25,844 nt of DNA from Opitutales bacterium (GTDB lineage Bacteria; Verrucomicrobiota; Verrucomicrobiia; Opitutales; UBA9783): the NCBI GenBank assembly GCA_017479315.1, contig JAFVCI010000071.1, forward strand, positions 1 to 25,844, written 5' to 3'. How positions within the stretch are numbered: the first letter of the stretch is position 1; every line of letters begins with the position of its first letter. A model generated the notes under the pieces. It had not been told where the DNA came from. It made no database searches and saw only the letters and a list, made by a program, of their open reading frames with translations. Both the position numbers and the translations under genes were made by a program. Below, piece by piece: positions 16,170 through 23,968 of the stretch.

Positions 16170-18056
16170 ATGGAAAAATTTCTATCGTTTTTGGGTTTAA
16201 TTTTGAATGTGATCCCCGAAACAATCTCACGCGGTTTTTGTCGCTTTTTCGGACTTTTGTTGCATTACCTCCATGGGTCGCGCAGAAAAATTGTACTAAA
16301 AAACCTTTATATTGCCTTTCCCGACAAATCCGAAGCATGGCGCCGCAAACTGGCGCGCGTGAATTGTGCGCGCTGGGCAGAAACCGTTTGGCTGTTCTTG
16401 TGCGCTTCCCGTTGGCATCCTTCGCGCGTAAAAAAGCATCTTTCGTTATCACCGTCCTTTAAAAATTGGATTGAAAAGCTCAATCAACAGTCGCGCGCAA
16501 CGGTTTTGCTTATTCCGCATCTCAATCTGATGGAACTCATGACGCAGGTGCCGTGTTTATTTGAAAAATTCCCGCGCACCGGCATCGTCTATCGCCCTTT
16601 TAAAAACGCCGCACTCGAACATTGGGTCCGCAAAACGCGCGAACGCTTCGGCATTCAATTACTTTCGCGCAAAAACGGCTTACAAACACTCGAAACGTTT
16701 TTGGCGAACAAAGGGTTGGTCGGTTTTTTGTTCGACCAATCAACCGGCGACGTCGGCTGTCTGACAACGTTTATGGGACGCCTCGCCTCCTCAACGCCGT
16801 TGCCTGGAATTTATGCGGAAAAATTCCAAACCGACATTGCGGTCGTTTATGTCAAACGCACGGGTTTTTGTCGCGCCGAGCTGTGCATTGAAGAATTGGC
16901 GGTCGAAAAGAAAGCCATCCCGATCACCCTTGCCGCCGACAGATGGTTAGGGAAAAAACTGCGTACCGATGCAACGTTTTACGAAAACTGGCTGTGGTTG
17001 CACCGTCGCTGGAAAACGCAGGAAGATCCAAAACGCCGCTTTCGCATCGAACAAAAGCGCAATTGCCTGTCCGAAACCTGCAGAGCGAACGGTTGGGAAC
17101 AACTGCCGAAACGAACGGACGTTTGGATACGACTGCCGAAGTGGCTCGGCGATTGCGTTATGACATATCCTGTGGTTACCGCCCTGCGTCGGGCGCGCCC
17201 GGATTTTTACCTGCACGCCGTCGTAACCGAAAATTTGGCGGATTTGGTCAAAAATCACTTTCCCGTCGACCATGTCGTCACGCTTCCGAAACACTCGGGA
17301 TTGAGCTATTTCAAACCTTTTTGGGCGATCCGAAGGCACTATCCCGATGTTTGGATCAATTTTCCGAATTCACAACGTACGGATCTTGAAGCGTTCTGCT
17401 CGGGCGCAACACAACGGTTCGGCATTCAAAAAAAACATCGGCGTTTTCTTCTAACGCACACGGTTCGAATGCAACCTGAACCCGACGAGCATCAGGTGCA
17501 CTTTTGGTATCGATTTTTGCGAAATTTCGGTCTGAACGTTCCGCTGTCGAAAGAACCGTTCTTCGAATCGAAAAAATTCACAACCGTCACTGCATTCGGC
17601 TGTTTTGTCGGTTCCGCCAACACACCGTCCAAACGCTGGCCGACGGGACATTGGCGGCAGCTGATCGGGAAATTGTTGCAAACGTTTCCGAATGCACAAT
17701 GTGTGTTATTGGGTTCCGCATCCGACCGTCCGCTGTGCGAAACAATCGCGGAAAGCCTACCGCCCGAACGCATTCAAATTTCGGCAGGCAAAACCGATCT
17801 TTCAACACTGGAAACACAACTTCGAACCTTGGATTTCGTGATTTCCGCTGACAGCGGTGGTCTGCATTTAAGCAACGCTTTGGGCTTGCCGACTGTTGCG
17901 CTGTTCGGTTTCACCGATCCTTCCTACAGTAAGCCGTTCTTCGATGCTCCGACGCTTGTGTTGCAATCACCGACAAACCGCATGGAGGATTTGTCGTCGG
18001 AGGTTGTTTTCGAAAAAGTGCAGGGTTGGCTGGAAGGGCTGACAGTGTCGAAGTAA
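16170..18056 (+). CDS. Fused LpxL-type lipid A acyltransferase and GT9 heptosyltransferase
   Basis: A 628-residue two-domain protein. Residues 1 to about 290 form an LpxL/HtrB-type acyltransferase: an N-terminal hydrophobic helix, the HX4E catalytic motif H117-LNLM-E122, FDQSTGDVG (188-196), TTFMGRLASSTPLP, and the closing LWLHRRWK (275-282). This family adds secondary acyl chains to Kdo-lipid A. From about 317 a glycosyltransferase family 9 domain follows, with WIRLPKWLGDCVMTYPVV as its nucleotide-sugar fold start. It ends with SADSGGLHLSNALGLPTVALFG (about 559-580), the ADP-heptose-binding region seen in WaaC/WaaF. Both activities act at the cytoplasmic face of the inner membrane on the same lipid A-core intermediate, so a fusion is chemically sensible. 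There is no stop or frameshift between the halves. Which acyl chain and which heptose are transferred cannot be told. A degraded copy of the 3' end lies at 18891-19004. Confidence 0.88.
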   Translation: MEKFLSFLGLILNVIPETISRGFCRFFGLLLHYLHGSRRKIVLKNLYIAFPDKSEAWRRKLARVNCARWAETVWLFLCASRWHPSRVKKHLSLSPSFKNWIEKLNQQSRATVLLIPHLNLMELMTQVPCLFEKFPRTGIVYRPFKNAALEHWVRKTRERFGIQLLSRKNGLQTLETFLANKGLVGFLFDQSTGDVGCLTTFMGRLASSTPLPGIYAEKFQTDIAVVYVKRTGFCRAELCIEELAVEKKAIPITLAADRWLGKKLRTDATFYENWLWLHRRWKTQEDPKRRFRIEQKRNCLSETCRANGWEQLPKRTDVWIRLPKWLGDCVMTYPVVTALRRARPDFYLHAVVTENLADLVKNHFPVDHVVTLPKHSGLSYFKPFWAIRRHYPDVWINFPNSQRTDLEAFCSGATQRFGIQKKHRRFLLTHTVRMQPEPDEHQVHFWYRFLRNFGLNVPLSKEPFFESKKFTTVTAFGCFVGSANTPSKRWPTGHWRQLIGKLLQTFPNAQCVLLGSASDRPLCETIAESLPPERIQISAGKTDLSTLETQLRTLDFVISADSGGLHLSNALGLPTVALFGFTDPSYSKPFFDAPTLVLQSPTNRMEDLSSEVVFEKVQGWLEGLTVSK

Positions 18057-18224
18057 CTTTGTTGTTTTTCTCGAAAACACTTACGCAGTGAACCCGCTGT
18101 TGTCGTGTACGCTTTTCCCTTCATATAAAGGTGATATTTTTCGGCAGGTTTTCTTTAAAAAAGCAATGTCGGCATTTTATTCCAAACGCTTGCCCGTAAA
18201 GATGAAATTTGTTTCCATAAATTC

Positions 18225-18785
18225 GTGAAGTCGAAAACCAAAAACGGTTTTGTGCTCATTGAATTGCTGTTATCGCTGACGGTCATGACGATCTTCTTCG
18301 GCGTGGGCGTAAAAATATATCAATCTCTCAAGGAAACGGCACGGTCAACGCAGGCTTCGGAAGAAGCTTCCGAAATACGTAAGGTATTCGAAGCTTACCT
18401 TGAAAACTACGGATGTTGGCCGAAAGGAATCTTCCCCATCGAGCAATGGTTCGACTTGTCGCACAAAAAACTGGACTTTAAAGCCGTGTTTTCGGGAGGA
18501 AATAAAAATGCCAATCCCGAAGGCACCAACTTTATTGGAGAAATAAAAAAAGACGCGCTCAAAAAGCCGCTGTGGATTTTTTTGTGTAACCCTTGGTCTC
18601 AACAGACCGCCACCATCGCTTGGACACGATTGAAACAGTTGAGAAGCCGACCAACCGAATGGGATCAAATCGAAGGCATCGATTTTGTATTTTCTTACCG
18701 ACCGAAACCCGACGAAGATTATTGTGCCTTGCTTGAGCAAAAGGTTAAACGCGAACGCGCGAAAAACGGAACATCTGCTCTTTAA
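18225..18785 (+). CDS. Prepilin-like protein (type II secretion/type IV pilus pseudopilin)
   Basis: A 186-residue protein with a classical type III signal: a short basic leader (MKSKTKNG), cleavage expected between G8 and F9, glutamate at +5 (FVLIE), and a 20-residue hydrophobic helix (LLLSLTVMTIFFGVGVKIY). A soluble domain follows, with ENYGCWPKGIFP and a late WDQIEGIDFVFSYRP. This resembles GspG/GspH-like pseudopilins in general layout only. The start is GTG 18225, which puts the leader at the right length. The nearest upstream -35/-10-like pair is TTGTCG (18100-18105) and TATAAA (18124-18129), a weak candidate. No prepilin peptidase, ATPase or secretin gene lies in this window, so the machinery must be elsewhere. 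It sits between the LPS fusion gene and the degraded copy of that gene's end. Confidence 0.8.
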   Translation: MKSKTKNGFVLIELLLSLTVMTIFFGVGVKIYQSLKETARSTQASEEASEIRKVFEAYLENYGCWPKGIFPIEQWFDLSHKKLDFKAVFSGGNKNANPEGTNFIGEIKKDALKKPLWIFLCNPWSQQTATIAWTRLKQLRSRPTEWDQIEGIDFVFSYRPKPDEDYCALLEQKVKRERAKNGTSAL

Positions 18786-19143
18786 ATGGCTTCGGGAATT
18801 ATTCAAAAATCTTTTTAAAGTTTTAAGCACCTCTTCAAGTACCTTCAAAAGTGCAGAGATAATGTCTGAACGCCATCGACCATCGCGTTATTTGACTTGC
18901 CTCAATCTTCCTACGGTGCCCTGTTTTTTCGAAACTCAAAACTTGTACGCAATCACCAACAAAGTGCATGGAGGATTTGTCATCGGAGGTTGTTTTCGAA
19001 AAAGCATAAGGTTGTTTTGACAAAAATAAGCACTTAAATAACTCCGTTATCCTTTTCGAAAGTATTTCGGATAAAAAAAGCAAGAAATGTTCTTTTTAAC
19101 CATTGGCTTTAAAAAACCTAAGGACAACCCTCAAACACCCCAC
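18786..19143. other. Intergenic region between convergent genes
   Basis: Apart from the 18891-19004 gene fragment I see no coding signal. An imperfect hairpin with core CGAAAGTATTTCG lies near 19057-19069, followed on the plus strand by a run of A. It could help end transcription from the right-hand operon, but it lacks a good U-tract. Confidence 0.35.
18891..19004 (+). pseudogene. Degraded duplicate of the heptosyltransferase 3' end
   Basis: The sequence resembles 17880-18018, the last part of the fusion gene. LNLPTV corresponds to LGLPTV of the GT9 motif. A deletion of roughly 30 bp follows, and then a 55-bp block (18950-19004) matches 17964-18018 at 51 of 55 positions. The copy is frameshifted relative to the intact gene and has no upstream portion. 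It lies downstream of the pseudopilin gene, so it is a separate, partial duplicate and not a continuation. Confidence 0.7.
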
Positions 19144-19638
19144 CTATCTCCCGTTCCCTTTGATTCCGCAGACGTTTTTCTCGAAAAAATCCTTAAACGG
19201 ACGATAAAAATGCTTCGTTCCGCGCGATGTTTCGCTTTGTTCCGCCTGCGAACGGCGTTGATATTCCGACCAAAACGCTTCGGGAGAAATCACGACACTG
19301 CCGTAGGAAAAAATGCGATCGCGCAACAACAAATCGCGCGTCACAACCGTTAAACGGGAACGTTTGGACGGTTTTGTCTGCCGAATGAGCGTCAAAATCG
19401 TCCCGTCGGCATCCATGGGGTCCGTACCGTAAATCACCCGAACCGCCGAAGGACATTCATTCTCCCGTTCGTGCGAGCCGCGCGCGTCAAATACAATCGT
19501 TATATCTCCGAGCGACGCAAAACCGTGCACCCAGGCCATAAAACGGTCGCGCGCCAATTCCAATGTCCCTTCGGTCGGCAAAAACCGCAGGGCGTACATG
19601 ACATTGTATCCGTCCAAAATCCAACGGATACCGCCCAT
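19144..19638 (-). CDS. NYN/PIN-like domain protein (YacP-type putative RNase)
   Basis: A 164-residue protein of the NYN domain group, predicted metal-dependent ribonucleases related to PIN domains. The hallmark start WILDGYNVMY (D9, N12) is present. Further conserved acidic positions are ITIVFDARG (D51), DPMDADGTI (D76, D78) and LTVVTRDLLLRDR (D102, D107). These four clusters would form the acidic active site. The C-terminus is a basic tail (about 125-164). It starts at ATG 19638 with AAGGA a few nt upstream, 6 nt after the stop of the PpiD-like gene, so it is the last gene of the M42-PpiD-NYN operon. YacP in Bacillus belongs to the same group; the RNA target here is unknown. Confidence 0.8.
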   Translation of the reverse strand: MGGIRWILDGYNVMYALRFLPTEGTLELARDRFMAWVHGFASLGDITIVFDARGSHERENECPSAVRVIYGTDPMDADGTILTLIRQTKPSKRSRLTVVTRDLLLRDRIFSYGSVVISPEAFWSEYQRRSQAEQSETSRGTKHFYRPFKDFFEKNVCGIKGNGR

Positions 19639-19644
19639 GCATCC

Positions 19645-21231
19645 TTACTTCCGATCGGTTTTAAAAGCTGCCGTTAAAGCTTCGCCGGCAAGTGCCTCCG
19701 CCTGTCCTCTCCCCTTACGTTCCAGGAAATTTTCATCGAAATGCTTGAACTCCTCCGAATCGGCCGAAATATCCGCAGTTTGTTTGTCTTTGCAGTAAAA
19801 AAACACCATCGCATCGCCGTTGCCTTTATACGCTTTCGACCAGTGCTTCGGTTGGAACGCAAGAACATCGTTCAAAAAACCGAAAAGCGAATGCATGGGT
19901 AAAATCTTCGAAAAATCTTCAAATTTCCACTGTTCCAACGTAAAAGGCTCCATGGATTTGACTTCAAATTCCTTCGTCGGAACGCCCTTCTCGTTCAAAG
20001 AAGTTTTAATTTGCTCAACCTTCGCCTGAAACGCCTTTTGTCGATGCAACCGCTTGGCATCATCCACAACCTGCTCACGCACTTGAGCCGGTTCCGGTAA
20101 ATGCGTCGGAATAAATTTATTCAGTGCCACCAACGCAACACCGCCCTTAACCCGTTGCGGATCGCTCAAAAAATGCTCCTCGCTCAGTTCAAAGGCTTTC
20201 AAAAACAACTCCTTCGGGAAACCGTCTTTTTTCGGAACACTCACCTTTGAATAAGGCGGCGTGGAATAAATACAACGAACACCGCTTTTTTCCAGCAACC
20301 GCTTCCAGGCATCACTGCCGAGTTTAATCGACTGCTCGTACACCTGAACCGCCAACTGCGACGCTGCTTCCTCGGCAAACGTAAGGCACTTTTCTTTCTT
20401 CCAAGCCTCTTTTACGTCTTCCGAAACATCTGAGAACTTCGGTTCTTCATCGCCTTTTGAAAAATCCTCTTTATGTTGCTCAAAATACGCCTTTAAATCC
20501 GCCTCGGAGGGTTGCGAAAGACGATCGGCAAACTTGTCGGCATCCAACACCAGCAAAGTCACATCGGCTTGTTGCGGAACGCGATAATCTTCTTTGTGCT
20601 CCTCAAAAAACTTCCGAATTTCCTCATCGCTCAACGTCGGATCCTTTTCTTCGTTCTTTACTTCAAGATAGTCCAAAACGTACGTTGCCCGCACCGATTT
20701 AAAGGCGACTTCGCTTTCCTGCGGCAATGCACAGGCAACGCCCTGCATCACATTTTGCACCTGCTCGATTTTGTAATCTTCTTCAAACAACGACCGAAGC
20801 GAAAACTTCCCCTTCCATTCCTTCAAATACTCATTGTAACGGGAGGGCTTAAATTGCTGCTCTTTCTCGTCCCAAAAGAAACGGCGTGTTTTGATAAACG
20901 CCTGCAGCTGTTCTTCGGTCGGATCGGGTAATTTCAAATCGCGCGCCAAACTCAACAACCACAGCCGATACAGCGCGTACTCCTGCGACGCCTGCATCCG
21001 ATCGCCGCCGTCGCGCAAAAGCATGCTTATTGCACCCTTCACGAACACCTCTTCCGCCTTCCTGCGGTCGCTCAAATCAAAACCGAAGTACTGTTGCGAC
21101 GCCTTCTTTTTCCAAAAAAAACCCGGCATATTGCCGATGGTGAACACGAACGGCACCACGATAACCACCAGCAGAACGCCGAACAACCAACGGCGGTTGT
21201 GTTGCAAAAAACGCTCGATGAGACTCAACAT
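19645..21231 (-). CDS. PpiD/SurA-like membrane-anchored periplasmic chaperone
   Basis: A 528-residue protein with one N-terminal transmembrane helix (RRWLFGVLLVVIVVPFVFTI, about 14-33) and a large periplasmic part, the PpiD arrangement. The segment after the anchor (about 55-170) looks like a SurA_N_3-type chaperone domain. The helical repeats SDEEIRKFFEEHKEDYRVPQ and SEADLKAYFEQHKEDF are typical of linkers next to parvulin domains. I do not see a clear parvulin core with its conserved histidines, so prolyl isomerase activity is doubtful and a pure chaperone role is more likely. It starts at ATG 21231, one nt after the TAA of the M42 gene, and ends 6 nt before the NYN gene. Folding of outer-membrane proteins is a reasonable role by family analogy. 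Confidence 0.75.
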   Translation of the reverse strand: MLSLIERFLQHNRRWLFGVLLVVIVVPFVFTIGNMPGFFWKKKASQQYFGFDLSDRRKAEEVFVKGAISMLLRDGGDRMQASQEYALYRLWLLSLARDLKLPDPTEEQLQAFIKTRRFFWDEKEQQFKPSRYNEYLKEWKGKFSLRSLFEEDYKIEQVQNVMQGVACALPQESEVAFKSVRATYVLDYLEVKNEEKDPTLSDEEIRKFFEEHKEDYRVPQQADVTLLVLDADKFADRLSQPSEADLKAYFEQHKEDFSKGDEEPKFSDVSEDVKEAWKKEKCLTFAEEAASQLAVQVYEQSIKLGSDAWKRLLEKSGVRCIYSTPPYSKVSVPKKDGFPKELFLKAFELSEEHFLSDPQRVKGGVALVALNKFIPTHLPEPAQVREQVVDDAKRLHRQKAFQAKVEQIKTSLNEKGVPTKEFEVKSMEPFTLEQWKFEDFSKILPMHSLFGFLNDVLAFQPKHWSKAYKGNGDAMVFFYCKDKQTADISADSEEFKHFDENFLERKGRGQAEALAGEALTAAFKTDRK

Positions 21232-21232
21232 G

Positions 21233-22333
21233 TTACCACTTAAACGTATCGGACGGCTTTAACGAACGAACAAATTCCGCCAACAGCCGAACGGTTGCCT
21301 CAACATCCGACAACGCAATCATCTCGTGCGGCGTATGCATGTAACGCAACGGAATACTGACCAGCCCCGCCGCAACGCCTTCGCGTGACAACTGAATGAC
21401 CCGCGCATCGGTTCCCGTCGGTCCCGCTTCGGCTTCCACCTGATACGGCATCTTTAAACGCTCCGCGCACGCCTTCAAATGTTCAAAAACCTTCGGGCAA
21501 ATGTTCGGTCCGCGCGCAATCACCGGTCCGGCACCCAATTTAAATTCTCCCAATTTATTGGCATCGCCGTCGGGAAAATCGGTCGCGTGCGCCACATCCA
21601 CGGCAATACCGACATCCGGATGCACGCCGTAGGTCGCCGTAATCGCACCGCGCGTTCCGATTTCTTCCTGCGTGCTGGAAACGGACGTCAACGAAGCCGC
21701 CATCTTTTCTTTCGCCAAGCGCCGCAATACCTCCTGTACCACGTAGGTACCGCCGCGATCGTCAATGCCGCGCGCGCACAGAAAGCCGTTCTCCATCAAA
21801 AACGGCTCATTGTCGTACACGACCGCATCGCCGATCGAAACGCGCTTCAAGGCTTCTTCCTGCGTCTTTGCTCCGATGTCAATCCACATGGACGACAACT
21901 TCGGCGTCTGCTTACGCTCTTCGGAGGTTAATAAATGAATGGCGCGACGTCCCGTAATGCCGTACACATAGCCTTTTTCGGTCAAAATCCGAACTTTGCG
22001 CCCCGAAATCAACCCCGTATCATGCCCGCCGATGGCATCAAAAAACAAAAAACCTTCTTTATTCACATGACGAACGATTAAACCGATTTCATCCATGTGC
22101 CCGCTCAACAGCACGCGCGGAGAACCCTTCGCGTTAATCGTCGCAATGCGGTTCCCGAGCGTATCCTTCTCCAATTTCTCCGCAACCGAACCGACATACT
22201 TCTCAATTACCGCCTGCGCTTCGTTTTCGTAACCGGACGGCGACGACGCCTTCAGTAAATCCGCCAAAAACGGATCCAATTCCGCTTTTTCCTCTTTTTC
22301 AACCCTCTGAACCGCCGTTTTTTTCTTTTCCAT
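21233..22333 (-). CDS. M42-family metallo-aminopeptidase (FrvX/YsdC type)
   Basis: A 366-residue dinuclear metalloaminopeptidase that forms large cytoplasmic complexes and trims peptides. Conserved sites are SGHMDEIG (H79, D81), ARGIDDRGG (bridging aspartate at 191 or 192), TQEEIGTRGA (general base E223, ligand E224), AVDVAHA (D246) and YMHTPHE (H333). The first 18 residues are a charged extension (KKKTAVQRVEKEEKAE) beyond the usual start. The ATG at 22333 has AGGG 4-5 nt upstream. A good promoter lies about 45-70 bp upstream, making this the first gene of the M42-PpiD-NYN operon. Family members have been called glutamyl aminopeptidase, deblocking aminopeptidase or endoglucanase; peptidase activity is the likely one. 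Confidence 0.92.
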   Translation of the reverse strand: MEKKKTAVQRVEKEEKAELDPFLADLLKASSPSGYENEAQAVIEKYVGSVAEKLEKDTLGNRIATINAKGSPRVLLSGHMDEIGLIVRHVNKEGFLFFDAIGGHDTGLISGRKVRILTEKGYVYGITGRRAIHLLTSEERKQTPKLSSMWIDIGAKTQEEALKRVSIGDAVVYDNEPFLMENGFLCARGIDDRGGTYVVQEVLRRLAKEKMAASLTSVSSTQEEIGTRGAITATYGVHPDVGIAVDVAHATDFPDGDANKLGEFKLGAGPVIARGPNICPKVFEHLKACAERLKMPYQVEAEAGPTGTDARVIQLSREGVAAGLVSIPLRYMHTPHEMIALSDVEATVRLLAEFVRSLKPSDTFKW

Positions 22334-22615
22334 AAGCCCTGATGACCTTTGCGCGCAACCAGCAAAAAACTGCCTTCAGTGTAAAACACACGCAATTTCT
22401 GTCAATCATTCGCTTTTCAGGAACCGAAGGTGCTCCGTTAAACCAAAATCGCCCGCACAGGGACTTCATTTTTCCGTAGCGGAGAATACAATTATACCTG
22501 TCGATAAATTTTCCGATCCGTTTTTCATGCTTTTTACAAAAACAAACCAACGCCTTTGTCCCTCACGAACGCCACCCATCCACCCGAGATATTCCGACGC
22601 CCCGCGCACAAGCAC
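22334..22615. other. Region between the M42 gene and the VOC fragment
   Basis: It holds the operon promoter (22378-22405) and no convincing gene. A leftward 83-codon frame running from 22550 into the M42 start has an implausible cysteine- and arginine-rich composition and no ribosome-binding site. Confidence 0.4.
22378..22405 (-). promoter_or_regulatory. Sigma70-like promoter of the M42-PpiD-NYN operon
   Basis: On the minus strand TTGACA (22400-22405) and TACACT (22378-22383) are spaced by 16 bp. The expected start near 22371 leaves a leader of about 38 nt. Confidence 0.6.
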
Positions 22616-22726
22616 TCACCGCAACAATTGCCAATTTATTCCATCGGGATCGTAAAAAAGAATCTCAAAGACTTTATAAAGCCTCCGCAGGAAACCAACA
22701 CCTCGAAGCACCACGTTTTGTACTGG
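22616..22726 (-). pseudogene. C-terminal fragment of a VOC (glyoxalase-like) gene
   Basis: Directly after the DJ-1 stop codon, and in the same frame, 36 codons read through GVGFLRRLYKVFEILFYDPD and then GINWQLLR before TGA at 22616. FxDPDGxxxEL/QL is the closing strand-and-loop pattern of vicinal-oxygen-chelate proteins such as lactoylglutathione lyase. The N-terminal part is absent, and there is no start codon with a ribosome-binding site. It is therefore a remnant, unless the DJ-1 stop is read through. The match rests on one short motif. Confidence 0.5.
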
Positions 22727-23275
22727 TTACCGGAAATGAATACCCTCCTTGCAGCCTTTAACGGCATCCTCGCCAACAAGGTTTCTTATAATTTCGAACG
22801 CAAATTCAAAAGCGGCACCGGGACCGCGACCGGTAATGATTTTCGCCTTTTCATCCGTCACGGCGGGTTCCGTCGAGGTACAATTCAGTTCCTTCTTTAC
22901 ACAATCGTGCGCCGTAAATTTTTCCGGCAAACATCCGGCGTTTTTCAAAATCAAAGGTGCCATGCAAATCGCCGCAATCCACTTCTTTTGTTCGCGAAAT
23001 TGCCGTATCATCGCCAACAACTTTTCGTTCTTTTGTATATCGAAGCCGCCCTCGCCGCCGGGAATAAGCAAAACATCGAAATCCTCCGCCTTCACCGACG
23101 AAAACGCTTTATCTGGTTTCACCGTAATATCCGTTGAAGATTTTACCTCCGAAGCATCATTCAACGCCGCCGTCACCACCGACATACCGCACCGACGCAA
23201 CAAATCAACAGGCACCGTCATCTCGATGCTCTCGAAATTCGGAAACAAGATACACAAAACCGTCAGGGTTTTCAT
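22727..23275 (-). CDS. DJ-1/PfpI-family protein
   Basis: A 182-residue protein of the DJ-1/ThiJ/PfpI fold. The nucleophile elbow is AAICMAP with C104, and the acidic partner is E15 in FPNFESIE, together forming the conserved Glu-Cys pair of DJ-1. Other landmarks are DVLLIPGGEGG (67-77) and the late TGRGPGAAFEFAFEII. Proposed roles in the family are protein deglycation, glyoxalase III activity or redox sensing; which applies here is unknown. It starts at ATG 23275. Nearest upstream is the toxin-antitoxin pair on the same strand, 58 bp away. The following VOC fragment hints that a methylglyoxal-related gene pair once stood here. Confidence 0.9.
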   Translation of the reverse strand: MKTLTVLCILFPNFESIEMTVPVDLLRRCGMSVVTAALNDASEVKSSTDITVKPDKAFSSVKAEDFDVLLIPGGEGGFDIQKNEKLLAMIRQFREQKKWIAAICMAPLILKNAGCLPEKFTAHDCVKKELNCTSTEPAVTDEKAKIITGRGPGAAFEFAFEIIRNLVGEDAVKGCKEGIHFR

Positions 23276-23332
23276 ATTCTTAGTGTGGCGGAAGCCGAAG
23301 GAAAATGCAAATGTTTTTGCCTAAAATTTCAC

Positions 23333-23587
23333 TCATAATGTCCCATAATGACCCCAACAGCGGTCAAGTTCAATCGTATCACCTCTCACAATATATACCA
23401 ACCGATGCTGTTCGTTAATCCGTCGAGAATAAGCATTCGGATAGCCATGCAACTTTTCGTACGGCGGTGGTGTTTGGAACGGATTTTTCAGTATAATGTC
23501 GATAAGTCTCTTAATAACGGGAGCGAATTCCGTATAACGCGCCTTCGCCCACTGCTTTTTGAAACGGTGCGAACGACTAACCTTCAT
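23333..23587 (-). CDS. YoeB-like toxin of TA module 1
   Basis: An 84-residue RelE-superfamily mRNA interferase that would cut mRNA on the ribosome. It matches YoeB: NPFQTPPPYEKLHG carries the catalytic glutamate (E44, like E46 of E. coli YoeB). YSRRINEQHRLVYIV carries R62 (like R65). The C-terminus RCWGHYGTL carries H80-Y81 (like H83-Y84) with three extra residues. The frame is open further upstream, but ATG 23587 is chosen because MKVSRSHRFKKQW aligns with the start of YoeB and of the second toxin here. It also overlaps the antitoxin stop by 11 nt, typical of coupled TA genes. About half of its residues are shared with the toxin at 23969-24223. Confidence 0.9.
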   Translation of the reverse strand: MKVSRSHRFKKQWAKARYTEFAPVIKRLIDIILKNPFQTPPPYEKLHGYPNAYSRRINEQHRLVYIVRGDTIELDRCWGHYGTL

Positions 23588-23852
23588 GATCGAGTTCAAA
23601 ATCCAGTGCTTTGAACATTTCTTCAGCACTGTCATACACGGGAAGTTTTCCGGCTGCTACATCCTCTTCGAGCTGTTTCAACTCCTCGAAAAGTTCTTCT
23701 TTGGAATACACCAAATCATCGTCTTCCTCAAAGTCGCTCTTCAGACATTCGGTTGCGTATTGTTCTGCGGAAAGGTTTTTCTTTTTCGCACCAATCAAAA
23801 TACGATCGTAGACCTTCCGCGGCAACGTGAGATGCAGCTGTGCAACTTCCAT
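23577..23852 (-). CDS. Ribbon-helix-helix-like antitoxin of TA module 1
   Basis: 91 residues. The N-terminus AQLHLTLPRKVYDRILIGAK followed by KKNLSAEQYATECL has the strand-helix-helix pattern of a CopG-like DNA-binding domain. The C-terminal half is acidic (FEEDDDLVYSKEELFEELKQ) and ends with GKLPVYDSAEEMFKAL, the expected toxin-binding part. ATG 23852 is preferred over the in-frame TTG at 23858. YoeB's classical partner is a Phd/YefM-type antitoxin, which this is not. It is paralogous to the antitoxin at 24220-24474 and to the partial ORF at 25755. It should repress its own promoter at the inverted repeats just upstream. Confidence 0.85.
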   Translation of the reverse strand: MEVAQLHLTLPRKVYDRILIGAKKKNLSAEQYATECLKSDFEEDDDLVYSKEELFEELKQLEEDVAAGKLPVYDSAEEMFKALDFELDHEG

Positions 23853-23856
23853 AAAC

Positions 23857-23903
23857 AATCTCTGCCTGTAGAGATTTTATCCCGTTTATCTCTGAGATGT
23901 CAA
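23857..23903 (-). promoter_or_regulatory. Promoter and candidate operators of TA module 1
   Basis: On the minus strand TTGACA (23898-23903) and TAAAAT (23874-23879) are spaced by 18 bp. Two inverted repeats share the half-site ATCTC/GAGAT. ATCTCAGAGAT (23888-23898) lies in the spacer. AATCTCT-N6-AGAGATT (23857-23876) runs from the -10 to 4 bp before the start codon. This is the layout expected for autoregulation by a ribbon-helix-helix antitoxin. Confidence 0.6.
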
Positions 23904-23968
23904 CAAAGCGAGCAATCGCATTTCGGAAACAGACCGCATTGCATCGATAAATTTCCGAAATTCCCCTC

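Noticed and set aside
22556..23137. Plus-strand 193-codon ORF
   Set aside because: Mostly antisense to the DJ-1 gene, whose motifs are clear on the other strand.
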